Assembly: GCA_900755085.1 (NCBI GenBank)
Contig: CAAEFF010000183.1
Location: 1 to 64,000, forward strand
Direction: 5' to 3'
Length of the DNA: 64,000 bases
Origin: an uncultured Streptococcus sp.
GTDB taxonomy: Bacteria; Bacillota; Bacilli; Lactobacillales; Streptococcaceae
The position numbers were made by a program, and so were the translations under genes. Every line of letters begins with the position of its first letter. Position 1 is the stretch's first letter. The notes under the pieces are model-generated. The model saw nothing but the letters and a program-made list of their open reading frames with translations. It was not told the origin of the DNA and made no database searches. Positions 47,111-55,784 of the stretch are shown here, piece after piece.

Positions 47111-47821
47111 TTAGTGAAACAGGGATGCGAGGCTATTAAGATTTCCCAGCATCAGCAAGATACCCATCAAGATGATGAGGGCACCACCAATTTTTTTCAA
47201 GGTTCCCATATGGGGCTTGAGTTTAGCAAAATGTTGTAGAACCCAGCTAGAAGCCAGAGCCAAGACTAAGAAGGGTAGCGCCAATCCCAATGTATAGACC
47301 AGCATCAGGAAAGCACCTTGTAAAGCACCATCTCCTCCAGAAGCGGCAATGGCTAGAACAGAGCTCAAAACTGGTCCGACACAAGGGGTCCAACCAAAAC
47401 TGAAGGTGACCCCTATCAGAAAAGCATTGAAGAATTCATTGCGTTTTTCGTCCTTCTTCAGTTGGATACTCTTTTGTTTTTGGAGTTGCTGAAGATTGAT
47501 GAGGCCCATCTGATGGATTCCCAATAAGATGACAACCCCTCCTAGCAGATAGCGAAACCATGGAGCATAGAGTACCTGACCAAGGGCCCCTGCACCGTAT
47601 CCTAGAATCAGGAAAACAGTTGATAGACCTGCGATAAAACAAAGAGTCTTGACCAGGCCGTACCAAGAAATTTCTCTTCCAAAAATCCGAACAGTTTTCA
47701 CACGCTCAGAATCCAATAGAATCCCTACATAGACTGGCATCAGTGGCAAAATACACGGGGAGAAAAAGGATAGAACTCCCGCTAAGAATACTGAAATGGA
47801 AAACAGGCTATTTTCAATCAT
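47111..47821 (-). CDS. ccdA: CcdA-type thiol-reductant membrane transporter
   Basis: 236-residue protein with six membrane helices. The two redox cysteines are in FSPCILP (Cys23) and GWTPCVGP, the CcdA/DsbD core. It carries reducing equivalents from cytoplasmic thioredoxin across the membrane to the TlpA protein. ATG 47821 follows GGGAGG at 8 bases; a frame from 47938 adds 39 residues without a ribosome site. It heads the thiol-repair gene group. Confidence 0.93.
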   Translation of the reverse strand: MIENSLFSISVFLAGVLSFFSPCILPLMPVYVGILLDSERVKTVRIFGREISWYGLVKTLCFIAGLSTVFLILGYGAGALGQVLYAPWFRYLLGGVVILLGIHQMGLINLQQLQKQKSIQLKKDEKRNEFFNAFLIGVTFSFGWTPCVGPVLSSVLAIAASGGDGALQGAFLMLVYTLGLALPFLVLALASSWVLQHFAKLKPHMGTLKKIGGALIILMGILLMLGNLNSLASLFH

Positions 47822-47858
47822 TTCAACTACCTCCCTTACTTTCTGATACCAGTATAAA

Positions 47859-47887
47859 GAAAAAATCCCTCTAAAAATAGAGAGATT
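47859..47887 (-). terminator. Terminator of the sepM-like gene
   Basis: ATCTCTCTA/TAGAGGGAT stem (one G-U) followed by U6 on the minus strand, in the gap before ccdA. Confidence 0.65.
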
Positions 47888-47984
47888 GATAAGCAAAAAC
47901 TTGAATTTGATTAGAAGGTGAATCTTCCTATCTGCCAACTCTACCTCGTACTTTCAAGTATGAGACTGATCTAGCAAGATACTT

Positions 47985-49067
47985 CTACTTCTTCTTCAAA
48001 TAATCAATAGCGTCTTGAAGGGTTTTGACGGGTACGATTTTCATCTTCGAATGAATTTGTTTTGCTGCTTCTTTAGCGGTTTCATAGTTTGATTTAGCCT
48101 TTGGATTGGCTTTCTTTTCTTCTTTAGAAACTGGGTTATTAGGGGCGAAGAAGATTTCTGCTCCTTCTTTATCTGCTGCGACGACTTTCTTGTCAATCCC
48201 ACCGATATCGCCAACCGTTCCATCTTGGTTAATGGTTCCTGTCCCAGCAATATGACGTCCCTGACGAAGATCTGGATCCGCCACTTGGGTGTAGATGGCT
48301 AGGCTAAACATCATGCCGGCACTTGGGCCACCGATGCCAGCTGTCGCAAACTGGACAGGAACATCGCCTTTGGCTTCCGTCCGGTCGATCAGGCTAATCC
48401 CGATTCCGTTTTTCCCATTGGTTAATTTGATGATCTTCCCATCTGCGGTCTTGGTTTGTCCATCCTCAATATAGGTGACCGAAACGGGATCGCCAATTTT
48501 TTGAGACCCAACATAGTCAATCAATTCTTTGGAACTCTTAAAGGTCTTGCCATTCACTCCGGTTACGGTATCCGCAATATTCAAGACTCCTTTAAAGGTC
48601 GAGTCATCTGCCACCTGCATGACATAGACTCCTAGAAAGTCCATCTGGGTTTCTTTGCCAGCTGTCTTCAATCCTTGGTAGATGGCCATATTTTGCGAGG
48701 TTTCCATATAGAATTGGTTGATTCGCGTGAATTCTTGACTCGAACTACCACCGGTCATATCCTTGGCAGAATAGATGTCTGTAAAAGGCGTTGCCCAAGC
48801 ATAGATCAAATCAGCCGGAGTTGCTTCTTTCACTGCTACGGTCACAAAATCATAGGTTCCTGGCTTGGTATCCGCTTTTCCATCAACGGTCATCACTGTC
48901 CGAATATCTTCGGCCGTTCCCGGCATCTCAATATAATAGGGAAGGCGAATCACAAAAGCAGCTAGCAAGAGGAGCAAGAAAAGAACTCCTGCAATCGGCC
49001 ATCGGTATTCTTTCAACCGCCCTTTTTTCTTTTTAGGGGTCAAGCTTGGTTTATTCGCTTGGGTCAT
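47985..49067 (-). CDS. SepM/YlbL-type PDZ-Lon membrane protease
   Basis: 360-residue membrane-anchored protease. A basic N-terminus and one membrane helix (about 25-45) precede an extracellular PDZ domain (about 130-215) and a Lon-type Ser-Lys protease domain (about 230-340) with Ser in GGPSAGMM and Lys in [11 protein letters not shown]. In S. mutans the orthologue SepM trims the competence-stimulating peptide; orthologues in other streptococci may have other substrates. It overlaps coaD by 17 bases. Confidence 0.92.
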   Translation of the reverse strand: MTQANKPSLTPKKKKGRLKEYRWPIAGVLFLLLLLAAFVIRLPYYIEMPGTAEDIRTVMTVDGKADTKPGTYDFVTVAVKEATPADLIYAWATPFTDIYSAKDMTGGSSSQEFTRINQFYMETSQNMAIYQGLKTAGKETQMDFLGVYVMQVADDSTFKGVLNIADTVTGVNGKTFKSSKELIDYVGSQKIGDPVSVTYIEDGQTKTADGKIIKLTNGKNGIGISLIDRTEAKGDVPVQFATAGIGGPSAGMMFSLAIYTQVADPDLRQGRHIAGTGTINQDGTVGDIGGIDKKVVAADKEGAEIFFAPNNPVSKEEKKANPKAKSNYETAKEAAKQIHSKMKIVPVKTLQDAIDYLKKK

Positions 49068-49539
49068 CTTTGATTTCCTCCATTACACTCTCTGGTACAT
49101 ACGGTGAGATATCCTGCTGAAAAGCCAGCAACTCTCGAATACGGGTGGAACTAATGGCCTGATAAGGAGGCTGGGCATAGAGATAAATCGTCTCCAATTC
49201 AGGTGCCAACTGGTGATTAAAATAATCCATATTGGCTTCGTAAACCAAATCCTGTGCATTGCGCAAGCCCCGGATCAAGGTGATGACACCAAGATTGCGC
49301 GCTACGGTCACAGCCAACTCTTGGGTCGACGTCACAATTTCAACATTTTCCAAATGAGCCAAGGCCCCTTCCACCATGCGCACGCGCTGCTCAATGGAAA
49401 AGAGCCCGACTTTTTCCGAATTATAAAAAATTCCGACATAGACACGGTCAAACAAGCGACTCGCCCGCTCAATCAATTGCACATGCCCAATGGTAATCGG
49501 ATCAAACGATCCTGTAAACAATCCACTTCTATCTGACAT
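49051..49539 (-). CDS. coaD: Pantetheine-phosphate adenylyltransferase
   Basis: 162-residue nucleotidyltransferase with [11 protein letters not shown] (10-20, the HxGH-class motif as TIGH) and the C-terminal ISSTRIREL (ISST.R) motif. It makes dephospho-CoA, the penultimate step of coenzyme A synthesis. It overlaps rsmD by 11 bases. Confidence 0.96.
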   Translation of the reverse strand: MSDRSGLFTGSFDPITIGHVQLIERASRLFDRVYVGIFYNSEKVGLFSIEQRVRMVEGALAHLENVEIVTSTQELAVTVARNLGVITLIRGLRNAQDLVYEANMDYFNHQLAPELETIYLYAQPPYQAISSTRIRELLAFQQDISPYVPESVMEEIKDDPSE

Positions 49540-50068
49540 ATACTGTTACCTTACTAATTCCATAGATTTTTTCTTTCCAGATTCCCACTTGTCCGATTTC
49601 CTCAGGAAGTTCTACATGTTTATCGGTTTCGCACACAATTAGGATATCCTCTGACAAGAGTTGACGCTCGCACAAGGTTTCGATATCGCGGACAATCTCT
49701 TCCTTGGCATAAGGCGGGTCTAAGAAAACCAGATCAAAGGTGCCCGTTAGAAGCCCCAGGGCTTGCTTGGCCTCCATTTTTAGCAGTTGAAACCGTTCCT
49801 TTTCCTTGGTCATGGCAATATTAGCTGCCACAATTTCCTGCGCTCGACGATCTCTTTCCACTAGAACCGCCTCTGACATGCCTCGAGAGACTGCCTCGAT
49901 AGAAAGGCCACCACTGCCTGCATAGAGGTCCAGCACTCTTCCGCCATCAAAGTAAGGACCAATCATATTGAACATGGCCCCTCTGACCTTATCAGAAGTC
50001 GGCCTGGTTGTTTTTCCTTCAAGTGTTTTGAGGGGACGCCCCCCATAGGTTCCAGATACTATTTTCAT
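49529..50068 (-). CDS. rsmD: 16S rRNA m2G966 methyltransferase RsmD
   Basis: 179-residue methyltransferase with the SAM motif [15 protein letters not shown] (about 45-59) and catalytic DPPYA. It methylates G966 of 16S rRNA. ATG 50068 ([11 protein letters not shown]) is the family start; there is no ribosome site upstream, only a promoter 8 bases away. The longer frame from 50143 has unrelated sequence. It heads the rsmD-coaD-sepM transcript. Confidence 0.93.
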   Translation of the reverse strand: MKIVSGTYGGRPLKTLEGKTTRPTSDKVRGAMFNMIGPYFDGGRVLDLYAGSGGLSIEAVSRGMSEAVLVERDRRAQEIVAANIAMTKEKERFQLLKMEAKQALGLLTGTFDLVFLDPPYAKEEIVRDIETLCERQLLSEDILIVCETDKHVELPEEIGQVGIWKEKIYGISKVTVYVR

Positions 50069-50075
50069 AGGGACC

Positions 50076-50084
50076 ATTATACCA
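50076..50084 (-). promoter_or_regulatory. Extended -10 promoter placed for a leaderless rsmD mRNA
   Basis: TGG-TATAAT on the minus strand ends 7 bases before the A of the rsmD ATG, so initiation should fall at or within two bases of the start codon. Confidence 0.65.
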
Positions 50085-50126
50085 AAAAAAATCAGAAAAT
50101 TGCGATTTGATATGGTCAAGTGACAT

Positions 50127-50157
50127 ATAAAAGAGCCGAGCACTTTGCTCGACTCAT
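50127..50157 (-). terminator. Terminator of asnA
   Basis: GAGTCGAGCA/TGCTCGGCTC ten-pair stem with a three-base loop and UUUU on the minus strand, next to the asnA stop. Confidence 0.85.
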
Positions 50158-50164
50158 TCTTTTC

Positions 50165-51157
50165 TTATAGGATATTTTCATATTCATCGCGGACAGATTG
50201 AGGCCAGACACTGGTTTGAACCTCACCGATATGTTTCTTACGAAGCAAGAACATGGCCAAACGAGATTGACCGATCCCCCCACCGATCGTAAGTGGGAAG
50301 AGACCATTTAATAAAGCTTTGTGCCACTCTAATTGAAGACGATCCTCGTCCCCTGTGATGGCTACTTGGCGACGAAGGGTTTCCTCATCGACACGGATTC
50401 CCATTGAAGATATCTCAAAGGCGGAACCTAAAACGTCGTTCCAGACGAGGATATCGCCATTCAAGCCCTTGTAGCCATTTTCAGATTCGGTTGTCCAGTC
50501 ATCGTAGTCAGGTGCACGTCCATCGTGTGGCTTGCCATCTGCAAGCTCTCCACCAATCCCAATCAAAAAGACAGCTCCAAACTCTTTGGCAATGGCATTT
50601 TCACGCTCTTTTGGAGTTAAATCTGGATAGCGTTCCACCAATTCTTCTGTGTGAACGAAGGTAATTTGTTTTGGAAGAACTGATTCAATATCATATCGCG
50701 CTTCTACTGCTAGTTCTGTTAAGCGAATTGCCTTGTAGATTTTTTCAACCGTTTCTTTGAGGTAGGCGATGTTTCGTTGACCATTTGGAATGACTTTTTC
50801 CCAGTCCCATTGATCCACATAAACGGAGTGAATGGCGTCTAGTGAGTCTTCATCTGGACGAAGAGCCTTCATATGGACGAAGAGGCCTTCGCCTTCTCCA
50901 AAACCAAAACGCGCCAAGGTGTGGCGTTTCCATTTTGCAAGTGAATGCACGACTTCATAAGTCTCATCAGGAATTTGAAGGACCTTTACAGATACTGGAT
51001 GTTCAATCCCAGAAAGGTTATCTTGCATCCCGTCGCCGACCTTGCTCAAAATTGGCCCTTGGACTTCAATGATGTCCAATTTATCTTTTAAATACTGCGT
51101 AAAGGTCGTTTTAACAAACGAAATTTCCTTTTGTTGATGGATAAAACTTTTTTTCAT
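50165..51157 (-). CDS. asnA: Ammonia-dependent asparagine synthetase
   Basis: 330-residue AsnA with class-II synthetase-like motifs: [18 protein letters not shown] near residue 38 and a C-terminal [14 protein letters not shown]. It makes asparagine from aspartate and NH3 with ATP. ATG 51157 has GAGG at 6 bases; ATG 51169 is an alternative. It is monocistronic, with promoter and terminator both visible, and divergent from the HdiR-like gene. Confidence 0.96.
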   Translation of the reverse strand: MKKSFIHQQKEISFVKTTFTQYLKDKLDIIEVQGPILSKVGDGMQDNLSGIEHPVSVKVLQIPDETYEVVHSLAKWKRHTLARFGFGEGEGLFVHMKALRPDEDSLDAIHSVYVDQWDWEKVIPNGQRNIAYLKETVEKIYKAIRLTELAVEARYDIESVLPKQITFVHTEELVERYPDLTPKERENAIAKEFGAVFLIGIGGELADGKPHDGRAPDYDDWTTESENGYKGLNGDILVWNDVLGSAFEISSMGIRVDEETLRRQVAITGDEDRLQLEWHKALLNGLFPLTIGGGIGQSRLAMFLLRKKHIGEVQTSVWPQSVRDEYENIL

Positions 51158-51189
51158 ATAGTTCCTCATTTATAGACATTTTAGAATTG

Positions 51190-51217
51190 ATTATACTCTT
51201 TTTTCAATCAAAATCAA
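51190..51217 (-). promoter_or_regulatory. sigma-A promoter of asnA
   Basis: TTGATT (51212-51217), 16-base spacer, TATAAT (51190-51195) on the minus strand. Confidence 0.7.
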
Positions 51218-51250
51218 GTCTTTTCATTCGTTTTCAACTGAATTTTTCTC

Positions 51251-51279
51251 TTGCAAAAAGGTTTCGTTTTTGATAAACT
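51251..51279 (+). promoter_or_regulatory. Promoter of the HdiR-umuC cassette
   Basis: TTGCAA (51251-51256), 17-base spacer ending TGA, TAAACT -10 (51274-51279). Confidence 0.6.
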
Positions 51280-51281
51280 AT

Positions 51282-51304
51282 ATGTAACTTTTAAAACGTT
51301 ACAT
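51282..51304. promoter_or_regulatory. Probable HdiR-like operator
   Basis: Inverted repeat ATGTAAC-n9-GTTACAT over the predicted transcription start, 12 bases before the start codon of the repressor it probably binds. Confidence 0.7.
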
Positions 51305-51316
51305 AGGAGAGCTGAC

Positions 51317-51994
51317 ATGTTTGATGCAAAAAAACTAAAAGAAAGACGCCTAGAAAAAGGCTTGACTCAAGCTGATGTCTATGAGGATCTCAAGATTTCT
51401 CGCAAGACTTACTCTAGTTGGGAGAATGGCTTGGCGGAGCCACACGAAAAAAATCTCAGGAGGTTGGCCAAGCGCCTCTCCGTTAAAGAGGACTACTTTA
51501 TTAACAAAGACTCCGCACTCTACACCTACCCTTTATTAACCCCACCTCATCAAAAGAAAGTCGACCAGTTAGCCAGCCAGTTATTGGAACAGCAACAAAA
51601 AGTTGTTTCCTTGACGGCCTATAAGGTTCTTTCGATTGAGTTGGCAGCTGGTTTGGGACATACCTTTTATGACAATGAGACCGACTATGAAACCGTCTAT
51701 TTTGACCAAGAAATCCAACACGACTTTGCCTCTTGGGTATCCGGAAATTCGATGGAACCTCTCTATCCCAACGGCTCTGTTGCCCTCATGAAGCAGACCG
51801 GATTTGACTACGATGGGGCGGTCTATGCCCTCATGTGGAACGGGAAGACCTATATAAAAAAAGTCTATCGGGAGGCTGAGGGCTTGCGCCTAGAATCCAT
51901 CAACCCTGACTACGATGATTTATTCGCTCCTTATGAGGACGAGCCAAAAATTGTCGGCATTGTGGTCGGGCATTTCCTACCGCTTGAGGTGTAA
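51317..51994 (+). CDS. HdiR-like XRE/S24 self-cleaving repressor
   Basis: 225-residue LexA-like repressor. An N-terminal XRE helix-turn-helix (about 6-60) is linked to an S24 peptidase domain with the Ala111-Gly112 cleavage site (SIELAAG), catalytic Ser145 (SGNSMEP) and Lys181 (YIKKV). RecA-triggered autocleavage derepresses the cassette, as with HdiR of lactococci, which replaces LexA in streptococci. ATG 51317 has AGGAG at 7 bases; the longer frame from 51251 runs through the promoter. Confidence 0.92.
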   Translation: MFDAKKLKERRLEKGLTQADVYEDLKISRKTYSSWENGLAEPHEKNLRRLAKRLSVKEDYFINKDSALYTYPLLTPPHQKKVDQLASQLLEQQQKVVSLTAYKVLSIELAAGLGHTFYDNETDYETVYFDQEIQHDFASWVSGNSMEPLYPNGSVALMKQTGFDYDGAVYALMWNGKTYIKKVYREAEGLRLESINPDYDDLFAPYEDEPKIVGIVVGHFLPLEV

Positions 51995-51996
51995 GT

Positions 51997-53409
51997 ATGC
52001 TGTTTGATTATTCACGTGAGCCTCATTCTGATATTGCTTTTGTGGATATGAAAAGTTTTTATGCTAGTTGTGAGTGTGTCCGTCTGGGGCTCAACCCCTT
52101 AACGACTTCTCTGTGCGTCATGAGCCGAAGCGACAATTCTGCTGGCCTGATTTTGGCTAGCTCCCCCGTTTTCAAACAGGTCTTTGGCAAGAGGAATGTT
52201 AGCCGGAGCTACGACCTGCCTTTTGATCTCAAGACCAGAAAATTCAATAGCTACGTCGCAAAAAAACAAGGATTGCCGACGGATCCATCCTTTGTTTCCT
52301 ACATTGAATCCTGGGCCAAGAGGACCCTGATTGTGCCGCCACGCATGAATGCCTACATTCAGGTCAATATGGAAATTCAGAAGGTTTTTCAAGAGTTTGC
52401 GGCACCGGATGATATTTTCCCTTACTCGATTGACGAAGGCTTTATCGATCTGACTTCTTCCTTAAATTATTTTATTCCAGATTCTTTCATTCCTCGCAAA
52501 GAAAAACTGGACCTTCTCTCTGCCAGGATCCAAAAAAGGATCTGGAAGGAAACTGGCATCTACTCTACAGTTGGCCTCAGTAACGCCAATCCCCTTCTTG
52601 CCAAGCTAGCCTTGGACAATGAAGCCAAGCATTGTCGAAATATGAGAGCCAATTGGTCTTATGAAGATGTAGAAAGCAAGGTTTGGAAACTGCCCCAACT
52701 TACTGATTTTTGGGGCATTGGGCGTCGCACTGAAAAACGATTGCAAGGGATCGGGATCACGTCGATTAAAGAACTGGCTCAGGCTCATCCAGATCTCTTA
52801 AAGAAAGAATTCGGAGTCACGGGGCTTCAACTCTGGTTCCATGCCCATGGCATTGATGAAAGCAATGTCCACAAACCTTATCGTCCGAAGTCACGTGGCA
52901 TTGGCAACTCTCAAATCTTGCCTTATGACTACCATCTACAAGCTGACATTGAGCTGGTGTTTCGTGAGATGGCTGAACAGGTGGCTATTCGCTTGCGACG
53001 GAAAAAAAAGAAGACCCAGCTGGTCTCCATTCATGCCTCCTACTCCAAAATTGAGGGACTTCCGTCCATTCACTGCCAGCAAAAGATTGAACCCACCCAA
53101 TCCACCAAGGTTTTATCCGATACAGTTCTACGACTCTTTCGCTCCAAATATGAAGGAGGAGCCATTCGGCAGATTGGCGTTTTTTATGGCGAACTTGTCG
53201 AGGAGTCTCTGCAACTCTTTTCTCTCTTTGATGACCCAGTAGCCCTGGAAAAAGAGGAAAAACTCCAGCAGACCATTGACCGCATTCGGGACCAATTTGG
53301 CTTTACCTCTCTTCAGAAAGGCTCCTCACTACTAGAAAACTCACGCGCCATTGCACGCAGTAAACTAACAGGCGGACATTCCGCAGGAGGCTTAGATGGA
53401 TTAACATGA
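51997..53409 (+). CDS. Y-family translesion DNA polymerase (UmuC-like)
   Basis: 470-residue UmuC/ImpB-type polymerase. Catalytic acidic residues are in FVDMKSFYASCE (near 15) and YSIDEGFID (near 145), with little-finger and C-terminal extensions. It copies damaged DNA, at the price of mutation. The start lies two bases after the repressor stop with GAGGTG inside that gene's end. SOS-inducible by position. Confidence 0.93.
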   Translation: MLFDYSREPHSDIAFVDMKSFYASCECVRLGLNPLTTSLCVMSRSDNSAGLILASSPVFKQVFGKRNVSRSYDLPFDLKTRKFNSYVAKKQGLPTDPSFVSYIESWAKRTLIVPPRMNAYIQVNMEIQKVFQEFAAPDDIFPYSIDEGFIDLTSSLNYFIPDSFIPRKEKLDLLSARIQKRIWKETGIYSTVGLSNANPLLAKLALDNEAKHCRNMRANWSYEDVESKVWKLPQLTDFWGIGRRTEKRLQGIGITSIKELAQAHPDLLKKEFGVTGLQLWFHAHGIDESNVHKPYRPKSRGIGNSQILPYDYHLQADIELVFREMAEQVAIRLRRKKKKTQLVSIHASYSKIEGLPSIHCQQKIEPTQSTKVLSDTVLRLFRSKYEGGAIRQIGVFYGELVEESLQLFSLFDDPVALEKEEKLQQTIDRIRDQFGFTSLQKGSSLLENSRAIARSKLTGGHSAGGLDGLT

Positions 53410-53777
53410 TCGACCGTTCTTATCTCCCTTATCAATCCGCCCGCGAATTTCAAGACCGTGGCATGGCCAAATGGGCCGGCTTCTTTTTATCCGAGCACAC
53501 AACCGCCCTGCATACAAAAGAAATTGACCGTAGTCAACTCTACGTTCTTCCTCTTTCTGAACAGATCCAGCTCCTCGAGCAGGCCTTCCAACAAGAAACG
53601 ACGATCTCGATCACGACTCTAGAGGGGAATCAATTTGCAACCTACACAGGTTGGATTCACACCTTATCTGCCTCTGAGCTTCTTCTCAAAAGCGAGGACC
53701 ACTACCACCGACTCCTTCTGACCTCTATCATTTTTATTGAATCTGAGGGAACAGCCTATGAAACCTATTCAAACTAA
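53406..53777 (+). CDS. YolD-like protein
   Basis: 123-residue protein with the YolD-family signature DRGMAKWAGFFLSEH (about 16-31) and a beta-strand-rich C-terminal half. YolD-like genes are habitually found beside UmuC-like polymerases and may assist or restrain them, as UmuD does. It overlaps the polymerase gene by 4 bases (ATGA), so the two are translationally coupled. Confidence 0.85.
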   Translation: MIDRSYLPYQSAREFQDRGMAKWAGFFLSEHTTALHTKEIDRSQLYVLPLSEQIQLLEQAFQQETTISITTLEGNQFATYTGWIHTLSASELLLKSEDHYHRLLLTSIIFIESEGTAYETYSN

Positions 53778-54084
53778 ACACGAGTTACAATTTGATTATT
53801 TTTCAGAGAATTACCACCAATTTGAGACAGACTTTTACAAGTGGGCAGCTACTTCTACACCACTCGTCTTTTTAGAAGACGATATCCTCTACTCTATGGC
53901 CACAGGCCAGCGTAATTATTTTCGTCTTCACCACACCAAAAGTCGAGACCATCGAGACCATTATTTCTACTTTAAGGTTTCCACTCTTTCCCAATCACCC
54001 CTGACACGTATTTACACTTATACAGGACATCACTTACAAAAACTAGATCCTCATCAGACAGAGAAAAAGGATAGCTTGATTTGA
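53758..54084 (+). CDS. Uncharacterised protein of the SOS cassette
   Basis: 108-residue soluble protein, aromatic- and His-rich, with no recognised motif. I think it belongs to a small streptococcal family found after umuC but cannot name it with confidence. ATG 53758 follows GAGGGA and overlaps the YolD-like gene by 20 bases. It is the last gene before the terminator at 54062. Confidence 0.75.
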   Translation: MKPIQTKHELQFDYFSENYHQFETDFYKWAATSTPLVFLEDDILYSMATGQRNYFRLHHTKSRDHRDHYFYFKVSTLSQSPLTRIYTYTGHHLQKLDPHQTEKKDSLI

Positions 54085-54102
54085 GAAGCTATCCTTTTTT
54101 TA
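54062..54102 (+). terminator. Terminator of the SOS cassette
   Basis: AAAGGATAGCTT/AAGCTATCCTTT perfect 12-pair stem with an eight-base loop and T-run. Confidence 0.9.
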
Positions 54103-54135
54103 ATTTTTTCTATTCACTACAGTCCGTATGAGTGA

Positions 54136-54852
54136 TTAGAATCCATCTACGTTAGTATAGATTTTTTGAACGTCCTCATCATCTTCAAGAACGCTGTAAA
54201 GTTTTTCAAAAGTTTCCAAATCTTCACCTGACAACTCAACTTCTGATTGAGGAATCATCGCCAGTTCAGTGACTTGGAATTCTTCCACGCCTGATTCACG
54301 CAAAGCAACGATGGCTTTGTGAAGATCAGTTGGAGCAGTGTAGACTGTGATGGTTCCTTCTTCAGCTTCTACATCATCTACGTCGATATCAGCTTCTAGC
54401 AATTGCTCAAAGATAGCGTCCGCATCATCACCTGCAAATACGATGACACCCTTGTTATCAAAGAGGTAAGATACAGAACCTGAAGCGCCCATGTTTCCGC
54501 CGTTTTTACCAAAAGCAGATCTTACGTTAGCAGCTGTACGGTTGACGTTTGATGTCAAGGTATCCACGATCAACATAGAACCATTTGGTCCGAAGCCTTC
54601 GTAACGTCCTTCTGTAAAGGTTTCGTCCGTGTTTCCTTTTGCCTTATCGATCGCTTTGTCAATCACGTGTTTTGGTACTTGCGCTTGTTTAGCACGGTCG
54701 ATAACAAATTTCAAAGCAGTATTTGATTCTGGATCTGGTTCACCCTTTTTAGCAGCTACATAGATCTCAACACCAAATTTGGCATATACTTTTGAGTTGG
54801 CACCATCTTTGGCAGTTTTCTTGGCAACAATGTTGGCCCATTTACGTCCCAT
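54136..54852 (-). CDS. yebC: YebC/PmpR family protein
   Basis: 238-residue three-domain protein with GRKWANI at residues 2-8, the conserved [12 protein letters not shown] and [11 protein letters not shown] motifs, and an acidic C-terminus. It was once annotated as a transcription factor; family members are now known to ease translation of proline-rich stretches. It is monocistronic, with a GGAGA ribosome site. Confidence 0.93.
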   Translation of the reverse strand: MGRKWANIVAKKTAKDGANSKVYAKFGVEIYVAAKKGEPDPESNTALKFVIDRAKQAQVPKHVIDKAIDKAKGNTDETFTEGRYEGFGPNGSMLIVDTLTSNVNRTAANVRSAFGKNGGNMGASGSVSYLFDNKGVIVFAGDDADAIFEQLLEADIDVDDVEAEEGTITVYTAPTDLHKAIVALRESGVEEFQVTELAMIPQSEVELSGEDLETFEKLYSVLEDDEDVQKIYTNVDGF

Positions 54853-54896
54853 GAGGATTCTCCTTAAATTTTTTCAAATTATTTTCAATCTTTTAT

Positions 54897-54905
54897 ATTA
54901 TATCA
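54897..54905 (-). promoter_or_regulatory. Extended -10 promoter of yebC
   Basis: TGA-TATAAT on the minus strand, 45 bases before yebC; the -35 is weak. Confidence 0.45.
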
Positions 54906-55026
54906 CAAATCATAAGACTTGAACTAGATTTTTCTATTTTTAGCGGGGGATTTTATGGGAACTTTCTATGAGTGGGATACTTTAAAATAGCTATTCTAAC
55001 CATCAAAAATCTCCTCTTTTAAAGAC

Positions 55027-55281
55027 TTAATAATGATCTTTAAATGACAGAAAGGCAACTCCTGACTCATCTAGCATATAAATCAGGCGATTTTCTGCAT
55101 CAATCCGCCTTGACCATGCTCCTTGAAAGTCATATTTCAAGGGCTCAGGCTTACCAATCCCTGCAAATGGATCCCTTTGAATCTCCTTAATCAGGCTATT
55201 GATTCGCTTCAGTGTTTTTTTGTCCTGACTTTGCCAGTAACAATAATCCTTCCAAGCATCTTCTGTAAACTTGAGTAACAT
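55027..55281 (-). CDS. yoeB: YoeB ribosome-dependent mRNA interferase (toxin)
   Basis: 84-residue RelE-superfamily toxin. The functional residues described for YoeB are all present: Glu46, Arg65, His83 and Tyr84 at the very C-terminus (FKDHY). It cuts mRNA in the ribosomal A site unless bound by YefM. It starts three bases after yefM ends. It appears intact. Confidence 0.95.
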   Translation of the reverse strand: MLLKFTEDAWKDYCYWQSQDKKTLKRINSLIKEIQRDPFAGIGKPEPLKYDFQGAWSRRIDAENRLIYMLDESGVAFLSFKDHY

Positions 55282-55284
55282 CCG

Positions 55285-55539
55285 TTACCCTTCAATCTCA
55301 TGGAGTTGAACCTGATCAGCTCGGACTTCTGCCATGCCCCGCAAGACCTTATCCGACAATTCCTTGTTCTGGGCTACTCGCAGGGTTTCTTGAATGCTAT
55401 CCCACTCACTCTTAGAGATGACCACAATATCTTCATCTGGATTCTTATTCACGACTGTCAAAGGCTCAAATTCATCGTTCACCTTCTTCATATAATCCTT
55501 CAAATGATTGCGGAATGTTGAATAAACGACTGCTTCCAT
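55285..55539 (-). CDS. yefM: YefM antitoxin
   Basis: 84-residue Phd/YefM antitoxin. An N-terminal dimerisation and DNA-binding domain contains YSTFRNHLKDYM, followed by a flexible acidic C-terminus that wraps YoeB. ATG 55539 follows GAGG at 7 bases; a GTG-free upstream ATG at 55545 is the alternative. The YefM-YoeB complex autorepresses through the operator upstream. Confidence 0.94.
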   Translation of the reverse strand: MEAVVYSTFRNHLKDYMKKVNDEFEPLTVVNKNPDEDIVVISKSEWDSIQETLRVAQNKELSDKVLRGMAEVRADQVQLHEIEG

Positions 55540-55569
55540 TACCATACCTCATTCTACCTCTTTTCTTTT

Positions 55570-55598
55570 ATTATACATGAAAAAGATAAACTTGTCAG
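55570..55598 (-). promoter_or_regulatory. Promoter of yefM-yoeB
   Basis: CTGACA (55593-55598), 17-base spacer, TATAAT (55570-55575) on the minus strand. Confidence 0.75.
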
Positions 55599-55599
55599 G

Positions 55600-55613
55600 A
55601 ACTTGTACAAGTT
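55600..55613. promoter_or_regulatory. YefM operator palindrome
   Basis: AACTTGTACAAGTT, a perfect 14-base palindrome abutting the -35 box. It contains the TGTACA core known for YefM operators; a half-site AACTTGTCA overlaps the -35. Confidence 0.75.
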
Positions 55614-55657
55614 TTTTCCCTCTCTACCTAATTATTCGTGAAAAGTTTCTAAATTTG

Positions 55658-55698
55658 GTAAAAAAAATCTACTGTCTACAAATTTTTGACAGTAGATT
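55658..55698 (-). terminator. Terminator of the yqeG-tmcAL operon
   Basis: AATCTACTGTC/GACAGTAGATT perfect 11-pair stem with an 11-base loop and U8 on the minus strand. Confidence 0.88.
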
Positions 55699-55784
55699 AA
55701 TACTGATTTCGTGCATCATAATGTTCTTGCCTAACGTGACAAAGATGCTTTTGTTCTGTGGGTAGAGGGGATACACAAGACCGT

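Noticed and set aside
55577..55765. Rightward 62-residue open frame upstream of yefM
   Set aside because: It runs through the yefM operator and the tmcAL terminator stem and has no ribosome site.
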